Shown piece by piece: positions 35,908 to 47,822 of a stretch of DNA of 64,000 nucleotides. Within the stretch, counting starts at the first letter, position 1. The number at the start of each line of letters is the position of its first letter. The notes beneath the pieces are model-generated. The model did no database searches. It saw only the letters and a list, made by a program, of their open reading frames with translations, and was not told the origin of the DNA. Position numbers and translations under genes: made by a program. The DNA is from Humitalea rosea (GTDB lineage Bacteria; Pseudomonadota; Alphaproteobacteria; Acetobacterales; Acetobacteraceae), in assembly GCF_003253705.1 (NCBI RefSeq), contig NZ_QKYU01000001.1, positions 124,001-188,000 of the forward strand. Reading direction: 5' to 3'.

Positions 35908-36920
35908 GGCAGGACTCCGCAAAGGTCGTCGGCGAGGTCGGGGCCGATCGCGCGGCGCCCCGTTTCAATGTCATCCACCAACGCCACCAGCCGGTCGGCC
36001 AGCGGTGTGGTCAGGCCGAGCCTGCGCGCCGCCGCCCGCACCGGGGCAAGCTGTGCCGCGACATCGGTGCCGCGCTTGCGCACCGCGAGGTCGCGCCAGA
36101 TGCCGCTGCGCGGCTTGGCCGAGGCGCGGTTCATCCGCTCCAGCGCCGCGAGGCAAGCGGTCATCGCCGCCGCATCGTCGCGCAGGAAGGCATCGGGATC
36201 GAAGCCGTCGAAGCCGATCGGCACCACCCCATCCGCCCGCGCCACCGCCAGGATCTCCTGCACCAAGGCGATGATCATCGCCCGCCGCGCCGGATCGGCG
36301 ATGAACTCGGCGATGGTGTCATTGGTCAGCGCCGAGGCTTTCAGGATCGCGCCATAGCCGGCCTTGCCCCAGAGGTAGCCGAAGATGTTGTCGCTCAGCA
36401 CCGCATCGGGCTCGAAGACACGCATCATCTCGTGCAGGGCCGTGATGCGCGGGGTCCGCACGCCATCCAGCTCGCCCACCACCACGGCGCCGCGCTTGGC
36501 GTAGTGCAGCCGCCCGGGCTCCAGGTAGTCGGCGTAGAAATTCACGAAGGCGCCGATGGTGCGGCCGCGTCCGACGATATCGGCGATGACCAGCTCGTTC
36601 AGCCCGTTCTGGCAGGAGACGACGGCGCCCTCCTCGGCCAGATGCGGCAGCAGCGCGCGGGTCGCGGCCTCGGTATGATGCGCCTTCACCGCCAGGATGA
36701 TGAGCGGATGCCGGCCCGTGACCTCCTGCGGCAGCAACGCGGGGCCGCCGATGGTGAAGCTCGCGACCGGGCCTTCGATCCGCAGCCTGCCTTCGCGAAT
36801 CGCGGCGACATGCTCGGGCACCACATCGACGAAGGTCACCTCCCTGCCGGCGCGGCGCAGGAAGGCGCCGATGATGCCGCCGATGGCGCCCGCGCCCCAG
36901 ATCACGACCGGTGTCGACAT
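35904..36920 (-). CDS. Ketopantoate reductase family (PanE/ApbA-like) dehydrogenase
   Basis: The 338-residue NADP-dependent 2-hydroxyacid dehydrogenase-like protein has N-terminal VVIWGAGAIGGIIGAFL, LIILAVKAHHT, SCQNGLNE and an ApbA C-terminal helical domain with LWGKAGYGAILKAS. The start at 36920 has GAGG 6 bases upstream. The setting, head of an operon with deacetylase and nitroreductase genes and facing an SDR/Bug operon, argues for a catabolic oxoacid reductase rather than pantothenate synthesis (inference). Confidence 0.86.
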   Translation of the reverse strand: MSTPVVIWGAGAIGGIIGAFLRRAGREVTFVDVVPEHVAAIREGRLRIEGPVASFTIGGPALLPQEVTGRHPLIILAVKAHHTEAATRALLPHLAEEGAVVSCQNGLNELVIADIVGRGRTIGAFVNFYADYLEPGRLHYAKRGAVVVGELDGVRTPRITALHEMMRVFEPDAVLSDNIFGYLWGKAGYGAILKASALTNDTIAEFIADPARRAMIIALVQEILAVARADGVVPIGFDGFDPDAFLRDDAAAMTACLAALERMNRASAKPRSGIWRDLAVRKRGTDVAAQLAPVRAAARRLGLTTPLADRLVALVDDIETGRRAIGPDLADDLCGVLP

Positions 36921-37016
36921 CAATGCCTCGTTGTTTCGCACATCCGTCATCCGATGCGGCATTGCTGCCGTCAACCGCATTGACCGTCGGAATCGGCGTG
37001 GGATGATCCGCGGGAC

Positions 37017-37781
37017 ATGACCGATCCTCTCGACTTCTCCGGCCGCATCGTCGCCGTCACCGGCGCCGCCATGGGCTTCGGCCGCGCCATCGCGCGCAGC
37101 TTCGCCGCGCGCGGCGCGCGCGTCTGGGCCTGCGACATCGATGCAACGGGCCTGGCCGAAACCGCCGCGGGCAGCAGCATCGCGACACTGGCCTTCGACC
37201 TCACCGACCGCGCCGCCGCGGCCGCCTGGGTCCGCGGCATCGAGGCGCAGGTGGGCGGGCCGATCGGCGTGCTGGTCAACAATGCGGGCGGCATGCGCGG
37301 CCAGCACGGCCGCCCGATCGAGGAGGTCACCGATGAGGATTGGGACGCGATCTTCGCGCTCAATGTCGATGCGAGCTTCGCCGTCACCCGCGCCGCGGCG
37401 CCGGGGATGAAGCGCGCGGGCGCGGGGCGCATCATCAACATCAGCTCGGGCGCGGCCTTCCGCCCCTCGCGCACGCGCATCCAGGCCTATGCCAGTTCCA
37501 AGCACGCCGTGCTGGGGCTGACGCGGCAACTGGCGATGGAATTCGGCCCCTTCGGCATCACGGTGAATTCCGTGGCCCCCGGCCTGGTGCTGACCGATGC
37601 CGACAAGACCGGGGGGTGGGAGGCGCTGAGCGACGAGCGCCGCGCCGCGACCCTTTCAGGCATCGCGCTCGGCCGGCTGGGCGCGGCCCAGGATATCGCC
37701 GATGCGACCCTGTTCTTCGCCTCCGACCTTGCCGCCTTCGTCTCGGGGCAGATGCTGCCGGTGAATGGCGGATCCTTTTGA
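37017..37781 (+). CDS. SDR family oxidoreductase
   Basis: A classical short-chain dehydrogenase of 254 residues: TGAAMGFG nucleotide loop, NNAGG, catalytic Ser in NISSGA, YASSK, and a C-terminal QMLPVNGGSF. It is divergent from the ketopantoate-reductase-like gene (96 bases apart) and 23 bases upstream of a Bug gene, so it is probably co-transcribed with the transporter component. The substrate is unknown. Confidence 0.91.
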   Translation: MTDPLDFSGRIVAVTGAAMGFGRAIARSFAARGARVWACDIDATGLAETAAGSSIATLAFDLTDRAAAAAWVRGIEAQVGGPIGVLVNNAGGMRGQHGRPIEEVTDEDWDAIFALNVDASFAVTRAAAPGMKRAGAGRIINISSGAAFRPSRTRIQAYASSKHAVLGLTRQLAMEFGPFGITVNSVAPGLVLTDADKTGGWEALSDERRAATLSGIALGRLGAAQDIADATLFFASDLAAFVSGQMLPVNGGSF

Positions 37782-37804
37782 ATGCCCCCCTGGAGCCACT
37801 ACCG

Positions 37805-38794
37805 ATGATCCGCACCACCCGCCGCGCCACCTTGGCGCTGACCGCATCGCTGATGACGCCCGCGATCGTCCGCGCGCAATCGGTGGGGCGCTGGCCCGAT
37901 CGCACCATCCGCATGATCGTGCCCTTCGGCACCGGTGGCGGCACCGACATCACCATGCGGCTGCTGGCGCCGAAGCTGTCGCAGATCCTCGGCCAGAATG
38001 TGGTGGTGGAGAACCGGCCGGGCGCGGGCAGCACGCTCGGCACCGACTACGTCGCCAAATCCGCGCCGGACGGCAGCACCTTCGTGCTGGCGACGCTGTC
38101 CTCCACCGGCGTCGCGGCGGGGCTCTACCGCAACCTGCCCTATGATCCGGTGCGCGACCTGACGGCGGTGGCCCCCACCAACTTCATCCCGATCTGCCAT
38201 AGCGTGACGACGAAGAACCTCGCCGTCCGCGACACCGCGGAATGGATCGCGGCACTGCGCGCCAACCCGGACAAGTACTCTTATGGCAGCAGCGGCGTCG
38301 GCTCGACCGGGCATATCGCCAGCGCGAATTTCCTGACCAAGACTGGCACCACGGCCACGCACATCCCCTATCGCGGCGCGGGGCAGGTCTTCTCCGCGAT
38401 GATCGCCGGCGAGGTGCAGTTCAACAGCGATATCCCGAGCCTGATGAAGCCGCTCGATGCCGATGGGAAGGTGAAGATCCTCTTCGTCGCGACCGATGAG
38501 CGCTCCTCGCTGATCCCCGATGTGCCGACCGCGGCCGAGGTCGGGCTGGACGACTACCGCGCCTATTCCTGGTACGGCATCTTCGGCCCGGCGCATCTGC
38601 CGCAGTACATCACCGACCGCCTGGCCGCCGCGATCGACGAGGCGCTGGGCGATCCCACCATCAATCGCCGGCTGGAGGAATTCGGCACGCCGGCGATGCG
38701 CGGCTACACCCCCGACCGCTTCGCCAAATACGTGCAGGATGAGATCGCGCTCTGGGTGCCGATCGTCCGCGCCTCGGGCGCCACCGCGGATTAG
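37805..38794 (+). CDS. Bug-family (TctC-type) solute-binding protein
   Basis: Periplasmic binding protein of 329 residues with a signal peptide ending near IVRAQS, WPDRTIRMIVPFGTGGGTD, ENRPGAGS and HIPYRGAGQV. It follows the SDR gene and has no TctA/TctB partner here. Its TAG stop overlaps the convergent acyltransferase stop by 3 bases. Confidence 0.92.
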   Translation: MIRTTRRATLALTASLMTPAIVRAQSVGRWPDRTIRMIVPFGTGGGTDITMRLLAPKLSQILGQNVVVENRPGAGSTLGTDYVAKSAPDGSTFVLATLSSTGVAAGLYRNLPYDPVRDLTAVAPTNFIPICHSVTTKNLAVRDTAEWIAALRANPDKYSYGSSGVGSTGHIASANFLTKTGTTATHIPYRGAGQVFSAMIAGEVQFNSDIPSLMKPLDADGKVKILFVATDERSSLIPDVPTAAEVGLDDYRAYSWYGIFGPAHLPQYITDRLAAAIDEALGDPTINRRLEEFGTPAMRGYTPDRFAKYVQDEIALWVPIVRASGATAD

Positions 38795-39798
38795 GTCGTG
38801 GCCACCCGCGGCGCGCGGGCCACGCCCCGGCGCAGCAGGCGCGTCGCGGGGCGTTCCAGCAGCCAGTAGCAGACGATGCCGGCGATGGCCGAAACCACGG
38901 CCGCCGCCAGGAAATACACGGCCACCGGCGCCCCCGGCATCAGCCGCATCACGGGCCCGACCAGCGGCCCATGCAGCAGATAGATGGAGTAGGAGGCATC
39001 CCCCAGCAGCCGCAGCCAGCCGAGGCGCGGCACCTGGCCCGCGGCCTCGACCGCCAGCGCACCTGTGATCAGCAGCAGCGCGGGCACGCCCCACAGCAGC
39101 ACCCGCCAGGCATCGCTATGCCAGCCACCCAGATGCTGCGCCGCCGCCATCGCCAACCCGGCCAGCATCAGCCCATAGCCCATCCCGGCCCCCGGCAGCC
39201 GGCCGCGCAGCCAGGCCTCGCCCAGCAGCAGCCCGGCCAGGAATTCCAGCATGATCGGGTCGGTCACCGACACGCCGATCGCACCCTCGGGCCGCGCCAC
39301 CAAGCCCACGGCCACCAGCCCGAGCAGCGCCGCGGCCAAGGCCGGCAGCCGCCGCGCCCGCTCCAGCGCGAAGCTCGCGGCGAAGAGGAGGTAGAAGAAG
39401 ATCTCGTAATTCAGCGTCCAGCCCACCGCCAGCACCGGGTAGATATGCCCGCTGGGGTCGAAATGCGGGATGAAGCCGAGCGACATGGCCAGATTCGCCG
39501 GCGTCGTGTCGAAATTCGGCATCCAGGCGTGGTTGATGCTGGCCACCGCCACCAGCCCCAGGGTCACCGCCCAGTAGAGCGGCACGATCCGGATCAGCCG
39601 CAGCCGCAGGAAGGCGCCGCCGCCCGTCACCGCCGGACGCACCACCACCCACATGATGAAGCCGCTGATGACGAAGAACAGGTCCACGCCGGCCGCGCCG
39701 ATCTGGAAATCAACGCCCGCGCGCTCCCCCGCATGGGAGAACACCACGAGCATGGCGGCCACCGCGCGCAGGTACTGAATGGATAAAATGGGGGCCAA
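38791..39798 (-). CDS. Acyltransferase 3 family (OafA/YrhL-type) membrane protein, TTG start
   Basis: The 335-residue integral membrane O-acyltransferase has the opening SIQYLRAVAAMLVVFSHAG with the conserved His, LFFVISGFIMW, LRLIRIVPLYW and a late SYSIYLLHGP. About ten hydrophobic segments follow. Such proteins acetylate or acylate envelope sugars. No in-frame ATG exists before the first conserved residues. I chose TTG at 39798 because GGAG lies 6 bases upstream. An ATG at 39839 with an excellent GGGAGG site is out of frame by one base (see findings). Confidence 0.85.
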   Translation of the reverse strand: MAPILSIQYLRAVAAMLVVFSHAGERAGVDFQIGAAGVDLFFVISGFIMWVVVRPAVTGGGAFLRLRLIRIVPLYWAVTLGLVAVASINHAWMPNFDTTPANLAMSLGFIPHFDPSGHIYPVLAVGWTLNYEIFFYLLFAASFALERARRLPALAAALLGLVAVGLVARPEGAIGVSVTDPIMLEFLAGLLLGEAWLRGRLPGAGMGYGLMLAGLAMAAAQHLGGWHSDAWRVLLWGVPALLLITGALAVEAAGQVPRLGWLRLLGDASYSIYLLHGPLVGPVMRLMPGAPVAVYFLAAAVVSAIAGIVCYWLLERPATRLLRRGVARAPRVATT

Positions 39799-39933
39799 GC
39801 GGGGCTCCAAATGGGCGGGCAGGCCCCTTGGGGGATCATACCCACCTCCCTTGTGGGGTCCATAACCTTGGTGGGGGTTTACGCGGGGCCGCCCCAGCGC
39901 AATTTTAGCTGCAACGCAGCACGGATGATCGCC
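39799..39933. promoter_or_regulatory. Divergent gap between acyltransferase and CoxL-like genes
   Basis: This 135-base spacer should hold promoters for both flanking genes. It becomes AT-richer near 39900-39910 (CAATTTTAGC), the best place for the plus-strand promoter, but I cannot define boxes. Confidence 0.35.
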
Positions 39934-42270
<2,337 letters not shown>

Positions 42271-42277
42271 CCAGCCG

Positions 42278-42301
42278 ATGGAGGGGGCTCGCCCCCTCCA
42301 T
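42278..42301. terminator. Bidirectional terminator hairpin between CoxL-like and cellulase genes
   Basis: ATGGAGGGGGC and GCCCCCTCCAT form a perfect 11-pair stem around a TC centre, between two convergent genes. On the plus side it is followed by an A-rich, not T-rich, stretch (CCAAAAGG), which gives TTTT upstream of the stem when read from the minus strand. Confidence 0.65.
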
Positions 42302-42318
42302 CCTCCAAAAGGCCGGCC

Positions 42319-45114
42319 TCAGGCGAAGGTCACCCCATCCGCGACCAGCGGGGTGATCTTCGCCGTCATCTCCTCGGAAAAGGCGAAGCTCGCCGCGACA
42401 TCGGCGCGGGTCAGGGTGCCGGTGTCGAGCAGCCAGCTCCAATAGGCGATGCCGCCCGCATCGCCGTCCCGGTCCAGCGCGTTCTGATAGATGCGGGCGA
42501 CGAAGCCCGCCGTGTCCAGCACGCCGAAGACCGCCGCGAATTCGGCGCTGCCGGTGAAGTCGGCGCCGATCTCGCGCTGGGCGCGGGTCTCGATCCAATA
42601 GGACAGCCCGGCGGCATCCGGCAGCCGGTTCAGCACCGTCTCGTACCAGCGCAGCACCTCCACCGCGGCGGGATCGGGGGCGAACAGCCCGCCCGCATCC
42701 GGCACGCCGGCCCCCACGATGAACTCCGGACTTTCGGAGAAGCCGGCCACCGCCTGCGACCGCGCCAGCCCGCCATCCAGCAGCCCGCTCCAATAGGCGA
42801 GCCCGTCGGCATCCGGCGCGCGCCCCAGCACGGTGCCATAGAGCAGGGTGACGAAGCCTTCCGTGTTCGGGGCGCCGAAGCGCGCCTGGAACTCGGCGCT
42901 TTGCAGCAGCGAAGCGGCGATGCCGTCCAGGCTGACGCGCCCGCTGGCGACGGCCTCGGTATAGAAGCCGAGCCCGGTCGCATCCGGCCCCCGCCCAAGG
43001 GCTGCCAGATAAAGCCGCGCGATCGAGGCGGCCGGCGCCGTGCCGCCGATCGCGAGCCAGCCGTCCTGGAAATGCAGCGTCTCGATGGCATTGAGCGTGT
43101 CGCTGCCATCGGGCCCCACGACCGTGGTCGCGGTCACCACCGACTGGCGCCGCAGGCTGGCGATCAGCGCGGTGTCCACCCCGCTGCCGCCATCCAGCGC
43201 GTCATTGCCGGCCCCGCCCAGCAGCAGGTCGCGGCCCCCCCCGCCCCAGAGCGAGTCATTGCCCGCATGGCCCAACAGCAGGTCATTGCCGCCATAGCCG
43301 GAGAGCACATCCGTGCCCTCGGTCCCGGTTCGCACGTCATCGCCATCCGTTGCCGCGGCATCGGGGCGCAGGCTGGTCAGCAGCGCCGCGACGGTGGCGA
43401 TCTTGACCGGATCGACCGTGCGCCAATCGTCCAGCAGGATGCCGCCGGTGTCGCCGCTGGTGGGGTTCCAGGCCCACCAGGCCCAGGAGACGCCGGCGGC
43501 CCCAGGGGCGAGGTCATGGCTGCCATTGGCATCCAGATCGCCCCCGAGCACCGCCGTCAGCGTGGCGATCCAGGCCCGGTCGGCCGCGGTGACGAGCCTG
43601 CCGCCGAATTCGCCGAGGAACACCGGCGCGATGCCCTGCCGCGCCAGGTAGCCCCAGTAATGGTCGAACAGCGCCGGCAGATTGGCGGGGTAGCCCGCAT
43701 CCTTGAACCAGGGCTGGTCATAGATGCTCGGCGGGTAGTCATGCGCGGAATAGACGAGGTGGTTCGCCACCGGCAGCACCACCGGCAGCGCGCCCGCCGC
43801 CGAGAGGTTGCCGCCATCCCAGTAGTAGGAGGCGGGGTCATTCGCCGGCCCGACCTGACGCACGCCCTCGACGAAGATCAGCCAGTTCGGGTTGACCGCC
43901 TGGATGGCCGCCCCCGCGCGCCCGGCCGCGGCACGCCAGTCATGCAGCGGGTCGCCGTCGCCCCAGCTTCCCTTCCAGGGTTCATTGTGCAGATCGGCAC
44001 CGATGACGGTCGGATTGCCGGCATAGCGGCCGGCCAGCATCTGCCAATCGGAGATCCAGCGCGCTTCGTCATAGGCCGAGGAATACCAGAGGCCGGAGTC
44101 ATCGGCGCCATTGCCCGCGATGCCGCGGTGCCGGTCCAGGATGATCCGGATCCCGAGCGTCGCGGCATAGCCCACGATCTTGTCGATCAGCGCGATGCCA
44201 TAGACCCCGCGCAGGTCGGGGTTCAGGGCGTAGTTGATATTGGTGGGGGTCACCCGCCCATCCAGCAATTCGGTGGAGAAGGGCAGGCGGATGGCGTTGA
44301 AGCCGGTCTCCGCGATCTGGTCCATCATCTCCCGCCAGTTGCGGGTGTAGAGCCCGTCCGGGGCGAAGCTCCGGGTTTCCAGCCCGAACCAGTTGACGGC
44401 GGTGAGCCGCACCGCCTGGCCGGCGCTGTCGATGATGTCCCCGCCCCGGGTTGCGAAATAGCCGGGGGCGGCGCTGCCGGGCGGATGGTCGTCGTTGCGC
44501 AGGGTGCCGGTCGCCACCGTGTCGCCCTGCAAGGCGCCGCTCATGTCCGTCACGCGCAGGATCAGCGTCTCGGCGGGCTCGAAGCCGGCATCGCCATGCA
44601 CGATGACCGTCACATCGGCGCTGCGGGCGCCGGCCGCGATGGTGCCGCTGCCGGAGGCCGGTTCGTAATCCGTGCCCGGGGTGGCGGTGCCGTCCTCGGT
44701 CCGCCAGGTGAAGCGGACGGGCACCGTGGTGGCATGGTCGAGGCTGATGGTGAAGACCATCGCCGTCAGCCCCTCCTGGCCCTCCAGCACCGTGGTATCG
44801 GCGATCGAGGCCACGGCCTCAGCCAACGCCGCCTGGCCATTGGCGGTGACGCTGGCGGGGGCGAGGGAGGCACCGACCCCGGTGAGCCCGAAGCTGACAG
44901 AGCCCCCGGCCGGGATGACGGCATTGTACCCGGCGTCGGTGAAGGTGAGCCCGCCGAGGCTCCGCGCCTCATACACAGCACCCAGGGTGAAGCCGGCGGC
45001 GAGGCCGAGCGTCCAGCCGGTGACGGCCTGCGTGCCATCGTTGAACAGCGTGACCCGGGCGCGAAAGCCGTTGGAATAGATGTCCTCGAAGGCGAAGCGG
45101 TAGCGGAAGCTCAT
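42319..45114 (-). CDS. Secreted RTX-type glycoside hydrolase family 5 (cellulase) with CBM2-like, Calx-beta and DUF4214 domains
   Basis: A 931-residue modular enzyme. Residues 1-95 resemble a CBM2 cellulose-binding domain; 100-207 form a Calx-beta domain. Residues 218-575 are a GH5 catalytic domain with acid/base Glu378 (ADLHNEPW) and nucleophile Glu502 (FLGEFGG). Residues 587-650 contain RTX calcium repeats ([24 protein letters not shown]). About 690-915 hold two to three DUF4214 repeats ([27 protein letters not shown]). It has no N-terminal signal, consistent with type I secretion via the C-terminus. It is coupled by ATGA to the upstream deacetylase; no type I exporter is in view. Confidence 0.88.
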   Translation of the reverse strand: MSFRYRFAFEDIYSNGFRARVTLFNDGTQAVTGWTLGLAAGFTLGAVYEARSLGGLTFTDAGYNAVIPAGGSVSFGLTGVGASLAPASVTANGQAALAEAVASIADTTVLEGQEGLTAMVFTISLDHATTVPVRFTWRTEDGTATPGTDYEPASGSGTIAAGARSADVTVIVHGDAGFEPAETLILRVTDMSGALQGDTVATGTLRNDDHPPGSAAPGYFATRGGDIIDSAGQAVRLTAVNWFGLETRSFAPDGLYTRNWREMMDQIAETGFNAIRLPFSTELLDGRVTPTNINYALNPDLRGVYGIALIDKIVGYAATLGIRIILDRHRGIAGNGADDSGLWYSSAYDEARWISDWQMLAGRYAGNPTVIGADLHNEPWKGSWGDGDPLHDWRAAAGRAGAAIQAVNPNWLIFVEGVRQVGPANDPASYYWDGGNLSAAGALPVVLPVANHLVYSAHDYPPSIYDQPWFKDAGYPANLPALFDHYWGYLARQGIAPVFLGEFGGRLVTAADRAWIATLTAVLGGDLDANGSHDLAPGAAGVSWAWWAWNPTSGDTGGILLDDWRTVDPVKIATVAALLTSLRPDAAATDGDDVRTGTEGTDVLSGYGGNDLLLGHAGNDSLWGGGGRDLLLGGAGNDALDGGSGVDTALIASLRRQSVVTATTVVGPDGSDTLNAIETLHFQDGWLAIGGTAPAASIARLYLAALGRGPDATGLGFYTEAVASGRVSLDGIAASLLQSAEFQARFGAPNTEGFVTLLYGTVLGRAPDADGLAYWSGLLDGGLARSQAVAGFSESPEFIVGAGVPDAGGLFAPDPAAVEVLRWYETVLNRLPDAAGLSYWIETRAQREIGADFTGSAEFAAVFGVLDTAGFVARIYQNALDRDGDAGGIAYWSWLLDTGTLTRADVAASFAFSEEMTAKITPLVADGVTFA

Positions 45115-46016
45115 GCCCCCGGCACCAGCCCTGGGGCGAGGCCGGCGACGTGGTCGAACACCTGCCCGGCGGTGCAGAGCCAGACCTCCTCCCGATGCCC
45201 GGCGACATGGGCCAGCGCCCGGCGCAGCGCCCGCATCCGGTAGGGCTGGCCGATGATGTAGGGATGCAGGGCGATGCCCATCACCTGGGGCAGGCCATCG
45301 CGCGTCTGGCGCAGGCGTTCGTCGAAATCATCCACGATCATGCGGGCGAACTGCTCCGCCCCGTCGCGTCGCACGGCGATGGCGGGGATGTCGTTCACCT
45401 CCTGCGGATAGGGGATGGCGAGGAGCGGGCCATGCGCGGTGCGGTGCCAGATCGGCGCGTCGTCGCTGCACCAGTTCAGCGTGTAGCGGTAGCCGGCCGC
45501 GGCCAGCAGGTCGGGCGTCGCATGGCTCTCGGCGATCCAGGGGGAGAGCCAGCCGCGCGGGGCGATGCCGTCATCGGCGGCCATCCGGGCGGTGGCCTCG
45601 GCGATCAGGGCTGCCTCCGCCTCGGGCGGCAGGGTGGACTGGCGTTCGCTGTTGGTGCGGCCATGGCCCGCCATCTCGTCGCCGCGCGCGCGATGGGCCG
45701 CGATCAGGCTGGGGGCGAGGTCGTACATCGCGCTATTGGCCAGCACGGTCGCGGCGAGGCCCAACTCATCCAGGGTCTCGACCAGCCGCCAGGCGCCGAC
45801 CCGGTTGCCATAGTCGCGCCAGGCGAAATTCAGCACATCCGGCGCGGGGCCGCCGGGGGCGAGTTCCGCGCCCAGCCCCTCACCGAACGCGAAATCCTCA
45901 AGGTTCACGCCGAGATAGACCGCAAGCCGCGCCCCGCCGGGCCAGGAATAGGCGGGCCGCCCGCGCCAGGGGTGGTGGTCATAGCGCCCATGGCGTTTCA
46001 GCATCGGATGGTCCAT
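45111..46016 (-). CDS. Polysaccharide deacetylase-fold hydrolase coupled to the cellulase
   Basis: The 301-residue protein has NodB-type features: [24 protein letters not shown] and [14 protein letters not shown]. No signal peptide is seen. It resembles the PuuE/polysaccharide-deacetylase group of small-molecule or cytoplasmic hydrolases. The ATG at 46016 is chosen; a second ATG lies four codons later. Its stop overlaps the cellulase start (ATGA), a tight link whose meaning is unclear because one protein is secreted and the other apparently is not. Confidence 0.82.
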   Translation of the reverse strand: MDHPMLKRHGRYDHHPWRGRPAYSWPGGARLAVYLGVNLEDFAFGEGLGAELAPGGPAPDVLNFAWRDYGNRVGAWRLVETLDELGLAATVLANSAMYDLAPSLIAAHRARGDEMAGHGRTNSERQSTLPPEAEAALIAEATARMAADDGIAPRGWLSPWIAESHATPDLLAAAGYRYTLNWCSDDAPIWHRTAHGPLLAIPYPQEVNDIPAIAVRRDGAEQFARMIVDDFDERLRQTRDGLPQVMGIALHPYIIGQPYRMRALRRALAHVAGHREEVWLCTAGQVFDHVAGLAPGLVPGA

Positions 46017-46115
46017 CGAACGCGAGAGGCACTTTTGGCGTCTTGTGTGCGCTGCCGCAATGCGCGACGCCCCGGCGCATGGTGACGTCTCGACGAATGC
46101 GCTAACGGGGTTGGC

Positions 46116-47822
46116 ATGAACCAAGCTTTGACGGAGCGCCCGGCCAAGCCGGCCCGGCGGCGGAGATCCGGGGCGAATGCGGCCCGTGGCCTGCTCGCCG
46201 CGACGGCGCGCGGACAGCGTCGCACGCTGTCGCTGGCGGTGGCGCTCGGCACCTGCGGCATCCTGGTGGCGCTGGCGCAGGCCTTGCTGACGGCGCGGCT
46301 GCTGGCCGCACTTCTCGGGCATGGGGCCGCGGAGTGGGGCGACCTTGCGGCCATCGCGGCGCTGGTGCTGGTGCAGGCGGGGCTCGCGATCGCGCAGGAC
46401 CGGATGCAGACCGCGGCCGGGGCGGCGGCCCGCGCCGGGCTGCGGGGGCGGGCGATGGCCGCCCTCTTCGCCGCGGGGCCGGCGGATTCCCGCCAGATCG
46501 GTGAGAAGGCCTCCCTCGTCATCGACCGGATCGAGGCGCTGGATGGGCATTTCGCCCGCTGGCTGCCGGCGGCGGCGCTGGCGATCCTCGGCCCGTTGCT
46601 CGCGGTCGCGCTGGCCACCTGGGCCGATCCGCTGTCGGGGCTGATCCTCGCGGTCGCGGTGCTGCTGGTGCCGGTCGCCATGGCCTTCACCGGGATCGGC
46701 GCGGCGGTGGCCAGCCGAAGGCAGTTCGCCGCCCTTGAGGCGCTGTCGGGCCGCTTCCTGGACCGCATGCGCGGCCTGCCCGCCATCGTGCTGTTCCGCC
46801 GCGAGGCGGCCGAGGCCGGAGCGATGGCCGAGGCCGCCGATGATCTGCGCCGCCGCACCATGAAGGTGTTGCGCGTCGCCTTCCTCTCCGCCACGGCGCT
46901 GGAGGCTCTGTTCGCCGCCGCCTTGGCCTGCATGGCCTTCCGCCACGCCGCCTTGCTGACGGGCGGGCATCCCGATCCGGTCGCGGCGATCCTCTGCCTG
47001 CTGCTGGTGCCGGTGGCCTTCGCGCCGCTGCGGGCCTTCTCGGCGGCCTATCACGAACGCTCGGCGGCCGAGGGGGCCGCGACCGCGCTGGCGCCGTTGC
47101 TCGCGACCCCGGAGACGCATGGGCTGCTGCTGGAGGAGATTCCGCCCTCGGTGGTGGTCACCTTCGACCGGGTCGGGCTGCGCCATGATCCGGGCCTGCC
47201 GCCGGCGCTGGAGGATATCTCCTTCCGCGTGCTGCCCGGTGAATCGCTGGTGCTGGTGGGGCCTTCAGGGGCGGGGAAATCCTCGATCCTGCGGCTGCTG
47301 ATGGGGTTTTCGGCGCCGAGTTCGGGGCGCATCGCGCTGAACGGGCGGGAGGCCGCCGCACTTCGCCCGGCCGAGGTGCGCAGGCTTTCGGCCTGGGTCG
47401 GCCAGCGCGCGCATCTGTTCCGCGCCACCATCGCCGAGAATATCGCCTTGGCCCGGCCGGGCGCGACCCGCGCCGCCGTCGAGGCCGCCGCCCGCGATGC
47501 CCGCGTCATCGATTTCGCCAAAGGGCTGCCGCGGGGGCTGGATACCATGGTGGGCGAGGGCGGCTTCGGCCTCTCCGGCGGGCAGGCGCAGCGCGTCGCG
47601 ATCGCCCGCGCCTTCCTGCGCGACGCGCCGCTGCTGCTGCTGGACGAGCCGACCGCGCATCTGGACCCGGGCACCGAGGCGGAGGTGCTGGACAGCCTGC
47701 GCCGCCTCGCCGCCGGGCGGACCACGGTGATGGCCACACACTCCCCCGCCGTCGCCGCGCGCTTCGGCCGGGTGATGCGGCTGGAGGAAGGCCGCTTCGT
47801 GGAGCAGGCGAAATGGGCGTGA
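46116..47822 (+). CDS. cydD: Thiol reductant ABC exporter subunit CydD
   Basis: Half-transporter of 568 residues that with CydC exports glutathione/cysteine to the periplasm for cytochrome bd assembly. It has an N-terminal six-helix membrane domain (about 30-310) and an ATPase domain with GPSGAGKSS, LSGGQAQR and LLLLDEPTAHLD. The N-terminus is very basic. The next gene's ATG overlaps its stop. The cydAB oxidase genes are not nearby. Confidence 0.9.
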   Translation: MNQALTERPAKPARRRRSGANAARGLLAATARGQRRTLSLAVALGTCGILVALAQALLTARLLAALLGHGAAEWGDLAAIAALVLVQAGLAIAQDRMQTAAGAAARAGLRGRAMAALFAAGPADSRQIGEKASLVIDRIEALDGHFARWLPAAALAILGPLLAVALATWADPLSGLILAVAVLLVPVAMAFTGIGAAVASRRQFAALEALSGRFLDRMRGLPAIVLFRREAAEAGAMAEAADDLRRRTMKVLRVAFLSATALEALFAAALACMAFRHAALLTGGHPDPVAAILCLLLVPVAFAPLRAFSAAYHERSAAEGAATALAPLLATPETHGLLLEEIPPSVVVTFDRVGLRHDPGLPPALEDISFRVLPGESLVLVGPSGAGKSSILRLLMGFSAPSSGRIALNGREAAALRPAEVRRLSAWVGQRAHLFRATIAENIALARPGATRAAVEAAARDARVIDFAKGLPRGLDTMVGEGGFGLSGGQAQRVAIARAFLRDAPLLLLDEPTAHLDPGTEAEVLDSLRRLAAGRTTVMATHSPAVAARFGRVMRLEEGRFVEQAKWA

